Shown piece by piece: positions 35,240 through 48,100 of a stretch of 60,000 bases of DNA. Every line of letters starts with the position of its first letter. Position 1 is the first letter of the stretch. Source of the stretch: Glandiceps talaboti (lineage: Eukaryota > Hemichordata > Enteropneusta > Spengelidae); contig NC_135569.1 in assembly GCF_964340395.1 (NCBI RefSeq), forward strand, positions 16,646,019 to 16,706,018. Direction: 5' to 3'. The notes beneath the pieces were generated by a model, which did no database searches, was not told where the DNA came from, and saw only the letters and a list, made by a program, of their open reading frames with translations. A program made the translations under genes and the position numbers.

Positions 35240-37140
35240 ATTCTTGTAAGGAAGGTGACCTTTTGACCTTGACCTTGAACTTCTGGGTCAGTTGCCAGTA
35301 TCGATCTATTCTTGTATATTGCATGCAGTCTGTCACATTTATGTATGGCCAATTTCTTTCAAAGTGATGTTTAGTGGTAATGCAGAACAAGAAAATAAAT
35401 AAACAACTAAATAATGAACAAAATAAGAGAAACATAATTCATAGATTACTTTTGGTGTTGAAATAACTTTTATGTGAATGGTGGCCATGCTTGTAATGAA
35501 CAATGAATCTTATTTAGATACTTAGATAGTCAAGTGTGTACTCCTATACAGTGATGTGTATCCCTACCTTTTAGGTATTGGCCTTTGACTTTGACATTGA
35601 CCTTCAGGATCGTTGTCAAAATCAAGCTATCTTTTGCATATTGCAGTGACACTTAGTGGTATTTAAGTGTGCTCTTAAAAGCCTTTGTATCAGAATTTTC
35701 ACCTTGACCTTTGTGCTCAAAGTCAAATATCAAAACAAAGTTCAGAACAGGTTTGTACACAAATAACATGCATGGGCCACTTTCATGCAAACCTGGAACA
35801 AATGTCAGGTATAGAAGTCAACATATGCACATTACTTTGCTTTGCTTTGTTACCTTCACAATAATGACCAATTGAGTGGCCAACAGTCAGAGGAATACAT
35901 GTTTCACCCACTTACACTGGAAGCTTAGATAATAGATAGAAACCTCATTTGGATGTCTATCCTCGTATTATTCATGATGAGCTCTCTTGAAGTATGCATG
36001 TGTATGTCTGAATGCATGGACCAGTTTTGACCAAACCTGCCACAACTGTCAGATACTGTAGTACAAATATGTATACCACTCTATAAGTGGTTCATCTAAA
36101 TATATAAAATGACATATTTTTCAAAAATATCCCAGAGGAATAAGGAGAAAGATTTGGAATGTGAAGGCTTGTTATTGACCTAACTAAAGAACTAATCAAT
36201 AAACTAACTTGCTAACAAACTAACAAACTAATTAACTAACTACATGATGCAAGTTTTCACACTTCCAACAAATTTCTTACTTATTGCTATTCTGAATGTT
36301 TAAAGACAAATGTTACTGCCATTAATTAGGTCCTTATTGTGTATATAACTAGACTACAGTATCTGACAGTTGTGCATGGTTTGGTTTACGCCGGTCCATT
36401 CATTCAGAGGTATACATGAACACTATGGATAATTTTCAATTTCATCTTAGCATACATTTCAAGCTGAAGTTTTTAAGGTTTCAATAAAAAGCTCATCATG
36501 CATGGATGATAAGATTGTAGACACTCAAATGATGTCACTATCTATTAAGCTTAAAGAGTCAGTAGAGAAAAATACATTTTAATGACAAACATGTCCACCA
36601 TTCCACCATTTTTGCCAAGGTCACAAGACAAACTTTTAAGTAATATGTATATGTACCTGACATTTGTCCTAAGTTTGGTTGGAATCAGCTATTCATGCCA
36701 GACATGTTTATATATACTTGACAGACTAACTACACAGTCGGTCAGTCAGTCAGTCAGTCAGCCACCTTGATTAAATTCTTCTGTTAGCCAGTAATTAGTG
36801 TGCTTGTTAGCTGTGGAACCCCCCCCCCCCCCTCCCGTTTTACTCAATGACAGCCGTCTTTTTAGTGAACAATTGTGATTTACTATTTAACTCAAAAGCA
36901 TTAATACACGAAGACTATATTAATCTATTATCTATTTGAGGGGAGTATGTTGTCAATGAAGATGTTGTAGTTAAAAATCAATATTTACAGCATAACTAAA
37001 AAATTGAAATACATACAGACTCCATTCGAGTGTCTGCCCCATATTATCAGCAAGCTGTCTTTTCAGATTTTGACCTTGACATTGTACTTCAGGGTCAGTT
37101 ATCTAAATCAAGTCATTTCTTGTATTGAGTTTTAGAAGTA
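35240..37140. repeat. Scattered GACCTTGACCTT-type dispersed repeats
   Basis: TTTTGACCTTGACCTTGAAC (35261), TTTGACATTGACCTTCAGGA (about 35590), CACCTTGACCTTTGTGCTCA (35700) and TTTTGACCTTGACATTGTAC (37069) each precede a TCAAAATCAAG.CAT/ATTTCTTGTATT block. Another copy lies near 55163. Probably one diverged dispersed family. Confidence 0.55.
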
Positions 37141-37840
37141 TGATATGAGTGAGTTTACAGAGGTCAAAAAAGGAGTGTGACAAGGATGTTTGTTTTCCCC
37201 GGACCTCTTCAACCTTTATAGTGAAATGATTTGTGAGAATTAAATGAAAACAGTGGTTTTGTAATTGGTGGACATAATGTTAACAACTTACTGTATGCAG
37301 ATGACACAGTATTGGTTTCTGAATCTCAAGAGAAACTACAAGAACTGTTAGACAAAGTTGAAGAGGGGAGCAAGAAAAAAGGATTGTCAATCAATTGCAT
37401 GGTGGGAAGCAAAAGTGAAAGCCCAAAGTTTGAATTGAAGGTTGGTGGAGCATAAATTACAGGCAACAGAAATGTGGTTTTACAGAAGAATGATGAAAAT
37501 ATCATGGCTGATCACATAACAAATGAGGAGGTTTTAAGAAGAGCTGGCACACAGAAGAAACTGATGAAAACCATTAGAGAAAAGGACAGCTCAAGTTCTT
37601 AGGACACATTATGAGGAAAGAAGGATTAGAAGAATTAATGCTAACTGGTCATGTAAATGGGAATTGAAGTAGAGGAAGACAACGCATGACATACCTCAAA
37701 AGCTAAAAGTAAATGGATGGAAGAACGAATTCCTAAAACAGAAGTAGCAGAGTTAAAAATTCTCAGAACAGCAAAGGACAGAAATCTGTGTAGATCCATG
37801 GTCACTAACATTCTTAAAGGATATGACAGATAGAGAGAGA
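37140..37840 (+). pseudogene. Degenerate LINE reverse transcriptase, C-terminal half
   Basis: KKGV-x-QGCLFSPDLFNLYS (37165-37225) is RT motif B, and NLLYADDTVLVSESQEKLQE (37283-37345) is motif C. Then come KGLSINC, YRRMMKISW..ITNEEVLRRAG and KWMEERIPKTEVAELKILRT. Several stops and frameshifts. It resembles the endonuclease/RT LINE family widespread in invertebrates; clade not assigned. Confidence 0.8.
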
Positions 37841-37994
37841 GAGAGGGGGGGGGGGATATCACTTCGTTATTTTATGATGTCCGCTTTAGTATTCACATTC
37901 CACATGATTTAGATATATAGAAAGTTTGAGTTAAAGTCCACTTTAACTAAAAATTGATAAACTTAATAATTATTTATTAAGCAGGTATTTAAGT

Positions 37995-39240
37995 AGTGGA
38001 TAGGTAGGTAGACCGACAGGTAGGTAGGTGTAAGATAAATATGTAGGTAGGTTGGTATTTAAATTATAGGTAGGTGGGTGGGTTAGTAGGTAGGTAGATA
38101 GGTAGGTAGATAAGCTGGTATTTAAATTGTAGGTAGGTAGGTAGGTAGGTAGGTAGGTGTAAGATAAATATGTAGGTAGGTTGGTATTTAAATTATAGGT
38201 AGGTGGGTGGGTTAGTAGGTAGGTAGGTAGGTAGGTAGGTAGGTAAGCTGGTATTTAAATTGTAGGTAGGTAGGTAGGTAAGCTGGTATTTAAATTGTAG
38301 GTAGGTGGGTGGGTTAGTAGGTAGGTAGATAGGTAGGTAGGTAGGTAAGCTGGTATTTAAATTGTAGGTAGGTAGGTAGGTAGGTAGGAAAGTAGGTAGG
38401 TAGGTAGGTAGGTAGGAAAGTAGGTAGGTAGGTAGGTAGGTAGGCTGGTATTTAAATTGTAGGTAGGTAGGTAGGAAAGTAGGTAGGTAGATAGGTAGGT
38501 AGATAAGCTGGTATTTAAATTGATTGTAGGTAGGTAGGTAGGTAGGTAGGTAGGTAGGCAGGTATTTAAATTGTAGGTAGGTAGGTAGGTAGGTAGGTAG
38601 GCAGGTATTTAAATTGTAGGTAGGTAGGTAGGTAGGCAGGTATTTAAATATTAGGTAGGTAGGGAGGTAGGTAGGCTGGTATTTAAATATTAGGTAGGTA
38701 GGTAGGTAGGTAGGCTGGTATTTAAATATTAGGTAGGTAGGTAGGCTGGTATTTAAATATTAGGTAGGTAGGTAGGTAGGTAGGTAGGCTGGTATTTAAA
38801 TATTAGGTAGGTAGGTAAGTAGGCTGGTATTTAAATATTAGGTAGGTAGGTAGGTAGGTAGGTAGGTAGGTAGGCTGGTATTTAAATATTAGGTAGGTAG
38901 GTAGGTAGGTAGGTAGGCTGGTATTTAAATATTAGGTAGGTAGGTAGGTAGGTAGGTAGGTTGGTATTTAAATATTAGGTAGGTAGGTAGGTAGGCTGGT
39001 ATTTAAATATTAGGTAGGTAGGTAGGTAGGCTGGTATTTAAATATTAGGTAGGTAGGTGGGTAGGTAGGGAATTAGGTAGGCTGGTATTTAAATATTAGG
39101 TAGGTAGGTAGGTAGGTAGGTAGGCTGGTAATTAAATAATTGGTGGGTAGGCCGTTAGATAGATATAAGATAGGTAGGCAGGCGGGTAGTAGGTAGTTAG
39201 GCATTGAGGGAAGTGGGTAGGTAGGTATAGTTAGTTAGGC
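37995..39240. repeat. (GGTA)n array with TTTAAAT spacers
   Basis: About 1.2 kb of GTAGGTAGGTAG tracts separated about 25 times by GCTGGTATTTAAAT(TG/AT)TA. The spacer changes from AAATTGTAG (left half) to AAATATTAG (right half), showing two amplification phases. Confidence 0.95.
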
Positions 39241-39374
39241 TGGCAGGTAGGTTTTCTCCCTTCAATGGTTTGTCTTGACATACCTTTTTGTTCTTATTTG
39301 GCATGTTTGCTGGGCTTTTCAATGACTCAAAAAATCTCGCGGTTTGGAGTGTTCCGCAGACAAGATTAAATTCC

Positions 39375-41085
39375 AGCCATGTGCTGTATTGCATTCACCC
39401 TCATGGTGTTGTTAGGCTTCACTCATGTGGGCTAATCTGTCTACTCCCATAAATACAAGCTTGGTCACTTCCAGGGCTCAAATTATCCAGGTACAAGGTA
39501 CAAAATATGCATGATGCGAGTGAAAGTTGCAAGTAGCAAGTGGCGAAATACACCACTTGTGAGTGGTGAAAAGTTACGCTTGCGAGTGGTGACAATGTAT
39601 CACTTGCGAGTAGTGAAAAGTGACGCTTATGAGTGGTGACAATGTATCACTTGCTAGTATAAAACCGTGTCTAGCATTCTGTGGCTCTCACAGCTCTCAT
39701 ATCAACCCCAACAGGGACTTGGCCAGGAGATCGGTCCCGCTGGTTAAATAGTGCTGCTTTCCCGTAACTTTATCGATATAGCTAGTGACTACAGTGACTT
39801 CGAGCTTTGTCTTACTGTGGAATGATGCTACCTTGCACTGAAGGACAGCCCAAGCTTTCTGCTGTGAAATGGTGAGGTTCTCCATGGTACATTCATGTTG
39901 GAACCAATGAGAGAAATGATCTTCCTCACCCTACAGTCAAACTTTTATACCATTTCTTTGTTATCACCCGGAATAATAGCGTAGTTGTTTTATAAATTGG
40001 CATAATAACATTAAAAAAATGTCGCAGAGTTGACTATTGTCTGCCGGTAGCTTTTTAGAGGTTGGAGGCGTGAATGGCAATTCTTATATTGTTGCACTAA
40101 CTTTCATGGAACCGAAACGGTAATTATTCCATAGACAGAAGACCCTTTTACTCTCTATGGTTATTCAGACAAGAAGCTTGGATTTTAAAAAAAATAATTA
40201 AAAAATGAATAATTATATCGACGCTGACAACACAGAACTTCGACTGAAATTCAACTGCGGTCGTATGTGATCAAATAGGTCACTTGAGGTCATTTGCGTT
40301 CCGACAAGTTTTACCCATGAGTTCGTGTAAGCATGGAAGTATAACCCCACAAGGTTTTTAAACAAATATTCGTGGTCTTGTAACAAATGGAGTGTTTATA
40401 GCAAACAATGGAATGACGACAACAGACTAACCGGCGATGTTGTTGAACGAAAAAACTTTATGATTTGAAGTAACTTTATAGTAAGACCGCCAAACACTGG
40501 CTGTAGTTTATTAGTCAAAGCAGTGTATACAATGAATAAAACAAAGCCCAACGAGTCTTGCTCCGGATGTTTATGTAGCGTTGATCGAATCGAGTAGCGT
40601 TGAGCTACTCGATTCGATCGTAAATTCATTCAGTGTTCTTGGTCAAACGCGACTACTAATACTTTCCCCATCCATAGGAATTTCATTTTTTATTCATCTA
40701 AAAAGCATGTCCCCCAAGACGTTTGGATAATGGACGGTTTACACACAGTGGCTTCGGGAACGGTAAGTACAACGTTACTATTGGTACTATCGTACTTACC
40801 AAAGCCACCATGCTGCTACCTAGCTAGCGAGGCCAATCACGAGGCTCCAATCACTGGTAACACTGTCGATGTCATGCCATCACGATCATCAAACATCAAA
40901 CCTTTAACCATTAGCCACTCGCAAGTCATACATTGTCACCACTCGCAAGCGTCACTTTTCACTACTCGCAAGTGATACATTTCACCACTCGCAAGCGTCA
41001 CTTTTCACCACTCGCAAGTAGCACATTTCGCCACTTGCTACTCGCAAGGTACGCCAGTGCAGGTAGATTTCAAAATTGAGGTGCA
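39375..41085. mobile_element. Element framed by inverted CACTCGCAAG sub-repeat arrays
   Basis: The left array at 39540-39660 (AGTGGTGAAAAGTTACGCTT and similar, several units) and the right array at 40911-41047 (CACTCGCAAGCGTCACTTTT and similar) are inverted copies built of about 30-bp units. The 1.25 kb between them has a plus-strand ATG exon-like start (MDGLHTVASGT before GTAAGT, 40730) and a minus-strand ORF MENLTISQQKAWAV (39885). The outermost sequence GGTAGATTTCAAAATT matches the end of the copy at 24145. Boundaries uncertain. Confidence 0.6.
40583..40619. repeat. Perfect 16-bp hairpin with 5-nt loop
   Basis: GATCGAATCGAGTAGC at 40583-40598 and its exact reverse complement at 40604-40619 are separated by GTTGA. 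It lies inside the element framed by CACTCGCAAG arrays. Confidence 0.9.
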
Positions 41086-41229
41086 CACTGTACATATCAA
41101 TTGTCACTGGAAAAACTGTACAAATCTCCTCAGAATAACAAAAAGCACACAGAGTGGTTGTTTTTGATGATTAAGTTTGAATTTTGAAGTAAGAGAAGGA
41201 TTTAATCAACATTAATTGATATATTTACT

Positions 41230-42672
41230 CATAGACCCTCCACCAACACTGCAACAGGATACACATCAAAGGATCTCTAAATGTTTATTGTATGATGTTT
41301 GTTTGCATACATTAAGCTACATAAGCATTTCCTGTCCATTTCTGTGTTGTTTACAGTCACTGTGACTCAATGATAGTTGCTAGCTATCCGACATGTTTTT
41401 CACTAAATTTTCTGACCATTTCGAAGTTTATAACTGGTTGAAGACCCAACAAGATATATAGTATTTTAGGTAAATCATACATAGTCTTGTCGTGTATTTT
41501 GTTGTTCTCTGGTGTGAAAAGAAGAATAGATCACGTAAGCTGTCCATTGTTTGCGATTGTTGCAGTATGCTTTGAGTACAGTGTTTCGTTCATTAGGGTT
41601 GTTACTGGATTTCTCTGTCAGAAATGATTCTTGAAGTTTTGAGTCTATTTATTGATGCTTTTTATCACATGTTAATATTTTAGGCTGCCTTCATTGATCA
41701 GGATTAGGCGTGTTATCGTAACTACATCAAAATAAAATGTAAACATCCAATGCGTGGTTGCCATTTTACCTCTGTTGTCGTGGTTGATATATTCACAGAA
41801 AACGATACATTTCGTCAAAAACATGTCTCCGAAACGATTTCAAAACGAGTACTAGACTTCAAATTTCTGGTTGCTAGCCAATTGAATTTGAAACTTTACA
41901 TCATTCTCAGATGAACCATGACCGAACGAACTGAGAAAATGAGAAGTACTCCAACTTTGACTTGAGAGATGGTATTTACGCAGATTACCTTTCAAGTTGT
42001 GGCTCAATTTTAATATTTGAATGAATTGTAACCCATTATGTCTTCTTTGATTTGAAAAGTGCAAATCTGTTATGTTCTTGAGCGTAGTACATGTGCCGGT
42101 GTTATGCAGGGCTATTAAAATGGCATAAAAATACATGGCATTGTAGAAATGTACAAAATTTATAGACATACCAGTTCGATCGACGATGTGTTTCACAAAA
42201 TTGTACATCATTCTTCAAATTCTAGAGGCATGCATAGATTTCAAAATGTCTCGCGCAATAGTTGCGGAAAAAATGGCAGAATTATAGATTTGTATCTAAA
42301 CTTCCAGCCTTTCTCATGCTTGTTGCATGTGTCGGCCACTGTTGGCATGTCTTCGTATAAGGAAATTACATATTTTCATCATAATTGTACGTTATCATTT
42401 ACATGATTTTGTATGTCGTCAAAGACATGGGAAGATGCCATACCATGATGTGTTGTGGTCATGAACATAAATAAGCATAACCGCGTATAATCTCTTCTCA
42501 TCTTTTTCGAGATTTTACATGTGATTTATGTAGCATCATGAGGTTTTTACACTCTTGAAGGAAGTCTTCATTACTGCTATAGTAACAGGATTAATTAAAC
42601 TTAATGTATGCAAACAGAGTTCGTTTCAGTGGAAATGGTGTAGTTGCATACCCCGTTGGTGGAGGGTCTATG
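41230..42672. mobile_element. 1443-bp DNA transposon with 18-bp TIRs and 7-bp TSD
   Basis: CATAGACCCTCCACCAAC at 41230 and its exact inverse at 42655-42672. ATTTACT at 41223-41229 and again at 42673-42679 is a 7-bp target duplication. CA-initial ends with 7-8-bp duplications occur in hAT, P and Dada-type elements; I cannot choose among them. ORFs inside (41852-42211 minus, 42149-42406 plus) are not recognised as transposase, so the copy is probably non-autonomous. Confidence 0.88.
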
Positions 42673-42972
42673 ATTTACTTATTGGAAATGCAGAAGTAAA
42701 TGAATGCATGGAACCTTGTTATCTTTGAGACTTGAGACTGCTTGTCAAATATGAGGCATTCAAATTGGCAATTTTTGATAGGATCATAAGTATGGCATGT
42801 GCAAATGTCGTGTTGCCACATTTCACCCTTTGATAGTTGTGGAAATATGCACTATGTTCACAACAACATTGTTGTCAGTGTTAATGACACATATTTCAGC
42901 AGTTAGTACCTCAATTCAGCTTAATTCATTGTGTACTCTTCATTGACAAAGTGTCTTATGGCATTGCTTTTT

Positions 42973-43015
42973 AGCACAATTGAACTGATAAGGTTCAGTA
43001 GTGCTATAGGCATTG

Positions 43016-43068
<53 letters not shown>

Positions 43069-44530
43069 CAACTTAAAGTCAAAAACTGCTGGACCAATTA
43101 CTTTGATATTTGGTGGCCATGTTACTTTGGGTGTCTCGTTAAGAAATTGTTCAAATGAAAATGATTGCATCAGAAATGTGCGTTTTAGGTCAAAAAATGC
43201 CATTTTTGGTCAAAAAACTTAAGCTCTAAAACCACTGAGCAGATTTGCCTGAAATTTGGTGGGAACAGTCTTAGGGTAGAGTAAATTAATATTTGTTCAT
43301 GACATGATGATGCCATCAGTAATATGCAAATAAGGGCTAAAAATGTGTCTTTTTGGTCAAAAATCTTTAATTCCAAAACTAGGGAATAGATTTGGCTGAA
43401 ATTTAACGAGGATGTATGTGGGGGTGCACAGATGAAGCAATATTAAACATATAAGGATCTCATCAGTAATATGCAAATTAGGTGTAAAATGTGAATTTTG
43501 GTCAAAAATTAAATCTCAAAAATATTATTCTATTGTTAGTGCAGTATAAATGATAAGAACTTACTCCCAATGACGTTGAATTTAAAACCTTTTAATTCTG
43601 CGTTTTGGTCCTGCTGAAAGATCCATCATCAAGAATAGATAAAAGAAGTTGAGTAGTGCTGGCCAGGCTGAACAAAAGATTGAATCCTAGCATCACTTAT
43701 TGCAATAATTTAATATATAATAGGACAAATTTAACTGAAAAATATTGTGTGTACATTGTGTGCAGGTAAATTCCAAAGTCAAGGTGCACACATGTTAAAA
43801 ATATTTCTATTTCGACCCCTTGACTGTCTAAGCTTTGTAAATGCAATCTCATCAAGTGAAGGGCTCAAATTTACTACCAGACCAGAAAAGATAGGGTGCC
43901 AATCATGTGTAACAATTCTTTTTACAGTTCATACAGTATGTTTTTTTAATGAAATAACACAAGCAAAATATAGGTACTGGTAGCACACACACAAATAGGC
44001 AGTTGGCAGTTTTAGTCCAAACTTGTATCTCGAAAACCTCTAGGTGAATTTAGCTGAAATGGAATGTTTCTGGAGGAGCTATTCTCCAGATATTGTCCAA
44101 CATATTTTGACACAGTCAACAGTCAACCAAAACAGAGATGGGCAGGCAAGTGAATAAACATTCAAAAATAGAATGCAAATATGCCTGGCAATAAGACCAT
44201 ACCCATAGTAGCACCTTATTAATGTTGTGTAATGCATTGATAACAACAAGGATTAATTGACAAATGAATAAACATTCAGAAATGTATACAAATAAGCCTA
44301 GCAACAACACCATGTCCATAGCAATAGGAAAATGATAGTGAATATTGATTACACAACAACAGGGATTCATCAACAGTTGGCATATATGGACATATATGTA
44401 CATAGCAACCGTGAAATTATGATATATATTGCAATAATGACATTGATGGATCGGAAAATGGATGAATTAAAAAATAAAAAAAATAATGCATAAACTACAG
44501 TTGTGCTGCAATGTGATTGGTACTGTTTTT
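42973..44530 (+). mobile_element. R1 dispersed element, best-preserved copy
   Basis: Head AGCACAATTGAACTGATAAG / GTTCAGTAGTGCT (42973-43005) folds into an imperfect hairpin. A GT run at 43016-43065 follows, then ACTTAAAGTCAAAAACTGCT, repeated TTTTTGGTCAAAAA and ATATGCAAATTAGG blocks, the CCTAGCAACA monomers, and the tail CTACAGTTGTGCTGCAATGT at 44505. Non-coding. Confidence 0.82.
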
Positions 44531-44539
44531 GATGGATGT

Positions 44540-45185
44540 TGCCAATGTACCGGTTCGTCTCTGCAAGTTTACAACATTATGTAACATTATTTAGGTTTGA
44601 TATGGCAGTCTGTCAGAAAAGTATTTGGATGAACGAATACAACATTGCATATAAGTAAGGAAAAGCTCATCACAGTCTGTCCAGGTGAATTTGAAGTGTC
44701 AAGTGATGGTTCTATTGACTAATGACTTGTGATCTTCTATTTTGTCAAAATATAAGACCCACTGGTACTTCCTGCTACAGTCTCCAGACTAAATATTACT
44801 GAATGCATTATACCTATTCGCAGCTGACCCAGACAGGCTGCATAAATTATGATAAGCACTGTAGGCTGCCCTAATATATTAGATGGGCAGGAGCTCATAG
44901 ACATAATTAATCAATATTTCCCAACTTAATTATTGACGACATGTACAACTGAACAAAACTATAAATTAATTATCTAAAGGAAACTTTTAACATTTTGATT
45001 AGGTTGCAGTATTGCTCAGGAGTGTTTTGGTTAGATTCAAGCTGTTCCTTAGAATACAAACATATACTGAAATAACTTTTTCAATTTACAGTTTACTGTA
45101 GGAGTCTACTTGCTATGATTAAACACTTTCAGGAGAACTATAGGCATTATATTGGCAAATATTATAATATTTTTTAATCTATTAT
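44540..45185. other. No recognised gene
   Basis: Unique AT-rich sequence between the R1 copy and the 58-bp array. Confidence 0.4.
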
Positions 45186-45189
45186 AAAT

Positions 45190-48100
45190 CGTATATAAGT
45201 ATTTAGATAAGGGTGAATACTCCACCTATTGTACCATTAATACATATTATATACAAGTATATACATTGTAGGTAAGGGTGAATACTTCACCTGTTGTACC
45301 ATTAATACATATTATATACAAGTATATACATTGTAGGTAAGGGTGAATACTTCACCTGTTGTACCATTAATACATATTATATACAAGTATATACATTGTA
45401 GGTAAGGGTGAACACTACACCTATTGTACCATTAATACATATTATATACAAGTATTTAGGTAAGGGTGAACACTCCACCTATTGTACCATTAATACATAT
45501 TATATACAAGTATTTAGGTAAGGGTGAACACTCCACCAATTTGTACCATTAATACATATTATATACAAGTATTTAGGTAAGGGTGAACACTCCACCAATT
45601 TGTACCATTAATACATATTATATACAAGTATTTAGGTAAGGGTGAATACTCCACCTATTGTACCATTAATACATATTATATACAAGTATTTAGGTAAGGG
45701 TGAACACTACACCTATTGTACCATTAATACATATTATATACAAGTATTTAGGTAAGGGTGAACACTACACCTATTGTACCATTAATACATATTATATACA
45801 AGTATATAGGTAAGGGTGAACACTCCACCAATTTGTACCATTAATACATATTATATACAAGTATTTAGGTAAGGGTGAACACTCCACCAATTTGTACCAT
45901 TAATACATATTATATACAAGTATTTAGGTAAGGGTGAACACTCCACCAATTGTACCATTAATACATATTATATACAAGTATATAGGTAAGGGTGAACACT
46001 CCACCAATTGTACCATTAATACATATTATATACAAGTATTTAGGTAAGGGTGAACACTACACCTGTTGTACCATTAATACATATTATATACAAGTATTTA
46101 GGTAAGGGTGAACTCTCCACCAATTTGTACCATTAATACATATTATATACAAGTATTTAGGTAAGGGTGAGCACTCCACCTATTGTACCATTAATACATA
46201 TTATATACAAGTATTTAGGTAAGGGTGAACACTCCACCAATTTGTACCATTAATACATATTATATACAAGTATTTAGGTAAGGGTGAACACTCCACCAAT
46301 TTGTACCATTAATACATATTATATACAAGTATTTAGGTAAGGGTGAACACTACACCTGTTGTACCATTAATACATATTATATACAAGTATTTAGGTAAGG
46401 GTGAACACTACACCTGTTGTACCATTAATACATATTATATACAAGTATTTAGGTAAGGGTGAACACTCCACCTATTGTACCATTAATACATATTATATAC
46501 AAGTATATAGGTAAGGGTGAACACTCCACCAATTGTACCATTAATACATATTATATACAAGTATTTAGGTAAGGGTGAACACTCCACCAATTGTACCATT
46601 AATACATATTATATACAAGTATTTAGATAAGGGTGAACACTACACCTGTTGTACCATTAATACATATTATATACAAGTATTTAGGTAAGGGTGAACACTA
46701 CACCTGTTGTACCATTAATACATATTATATACAAGTATTTAGGTAAGGGTGAATACTCCACCTATTGTTCCATTAATACATATTATATACAAGTATATAG
46801 GTAAGGGTGAACACTCCACCAATTGTACCATTAATACATATTATATACAAGTATTTAGGTAAGGGTGAACACTCCACCAATTGTACCATTAATACATATT
46901 ATATACAAGTATTTAGGTAAGGGTGAACACTCCACCAATTGTACCATTAATACATATTATATACAAGTATTTAGGTAAGGGTGAACACTCCACCAATTTG
47001 TACCATTAATACATATTATATACAAGTATTTAGGTAAGGGTGAACGCTACACCTGTTGTACCATTAATACATATTATATACAAGTATTTAGGTAAGGGTG
47101 AACACTACACCTGTTGTACCATTAATACATATTATATACAAGTATTTAGGTAAGGGTGAACACTCCACCTATTGTACCATTAATACATATTATATACAAG
47201 TATATAGGTAAGGGTGAACACTCCACCAATTGTACCATTAATACATATTATATACAAGTATTTAGGTAAGGGTGAACACTCCACCAATTGTACCATTAAT
47301 ACATATTATATACAAGTATTTAGATAAGGGTGAACACTACACCTGTTGTACCATTAATACATATTATATACAAGTATTTAGGTAAGGGTGAACACTACAC
47401 CTGTTGTACCATTAATACATATTATATACAAGTATTTAGGTAAGGGTGAACACTACACCTATTGTACCATTAATACATATTATATACAAGTATTTAGGTA
47501 AGGGTGAATACTCCACCTATTGTACCATTAATACATATTATATACAAGTATATAGGTAAGGGTGAACACTCCACCAATTGTACCATTAATACATATTATA
47601 TACAAGTATTTAGGTAAGGGTGAACACTCCACCAATTGTACCATTAATACATATTATATACAAGTATTTAGGTAAGGGTGAATACTCCACCTATTGTACC
47701 ATTAATACATATTATATACAAGTATTTAGGTAAGGGTGAACACTACACCTGTTGTACCATTAATACATATTATATACAAGTATATAGGTAAGGGTGAACA
47801 CTCCACCAATTGTACCATTAATACATATTATATACAAGTATATAGGTAAGGGTGAACACTCCACCAATTGTACCATTAATACATATTATATACAAGTATT
47901 TAGGTAAGGGTGAACACTACACCTATTGTACCATTAATACATATTATATACAAGTATTTAGGTAAGGGTGAACACTCCACCAATTGTACCATTAATACAT
48001 ATTATATACAAGTATTTAGGTAAGGGTGAATACTCCACCTATTGTACCATTAATACATATTATATACAAGTATTTAGGTAAGGGTGAACACTACACCTGT

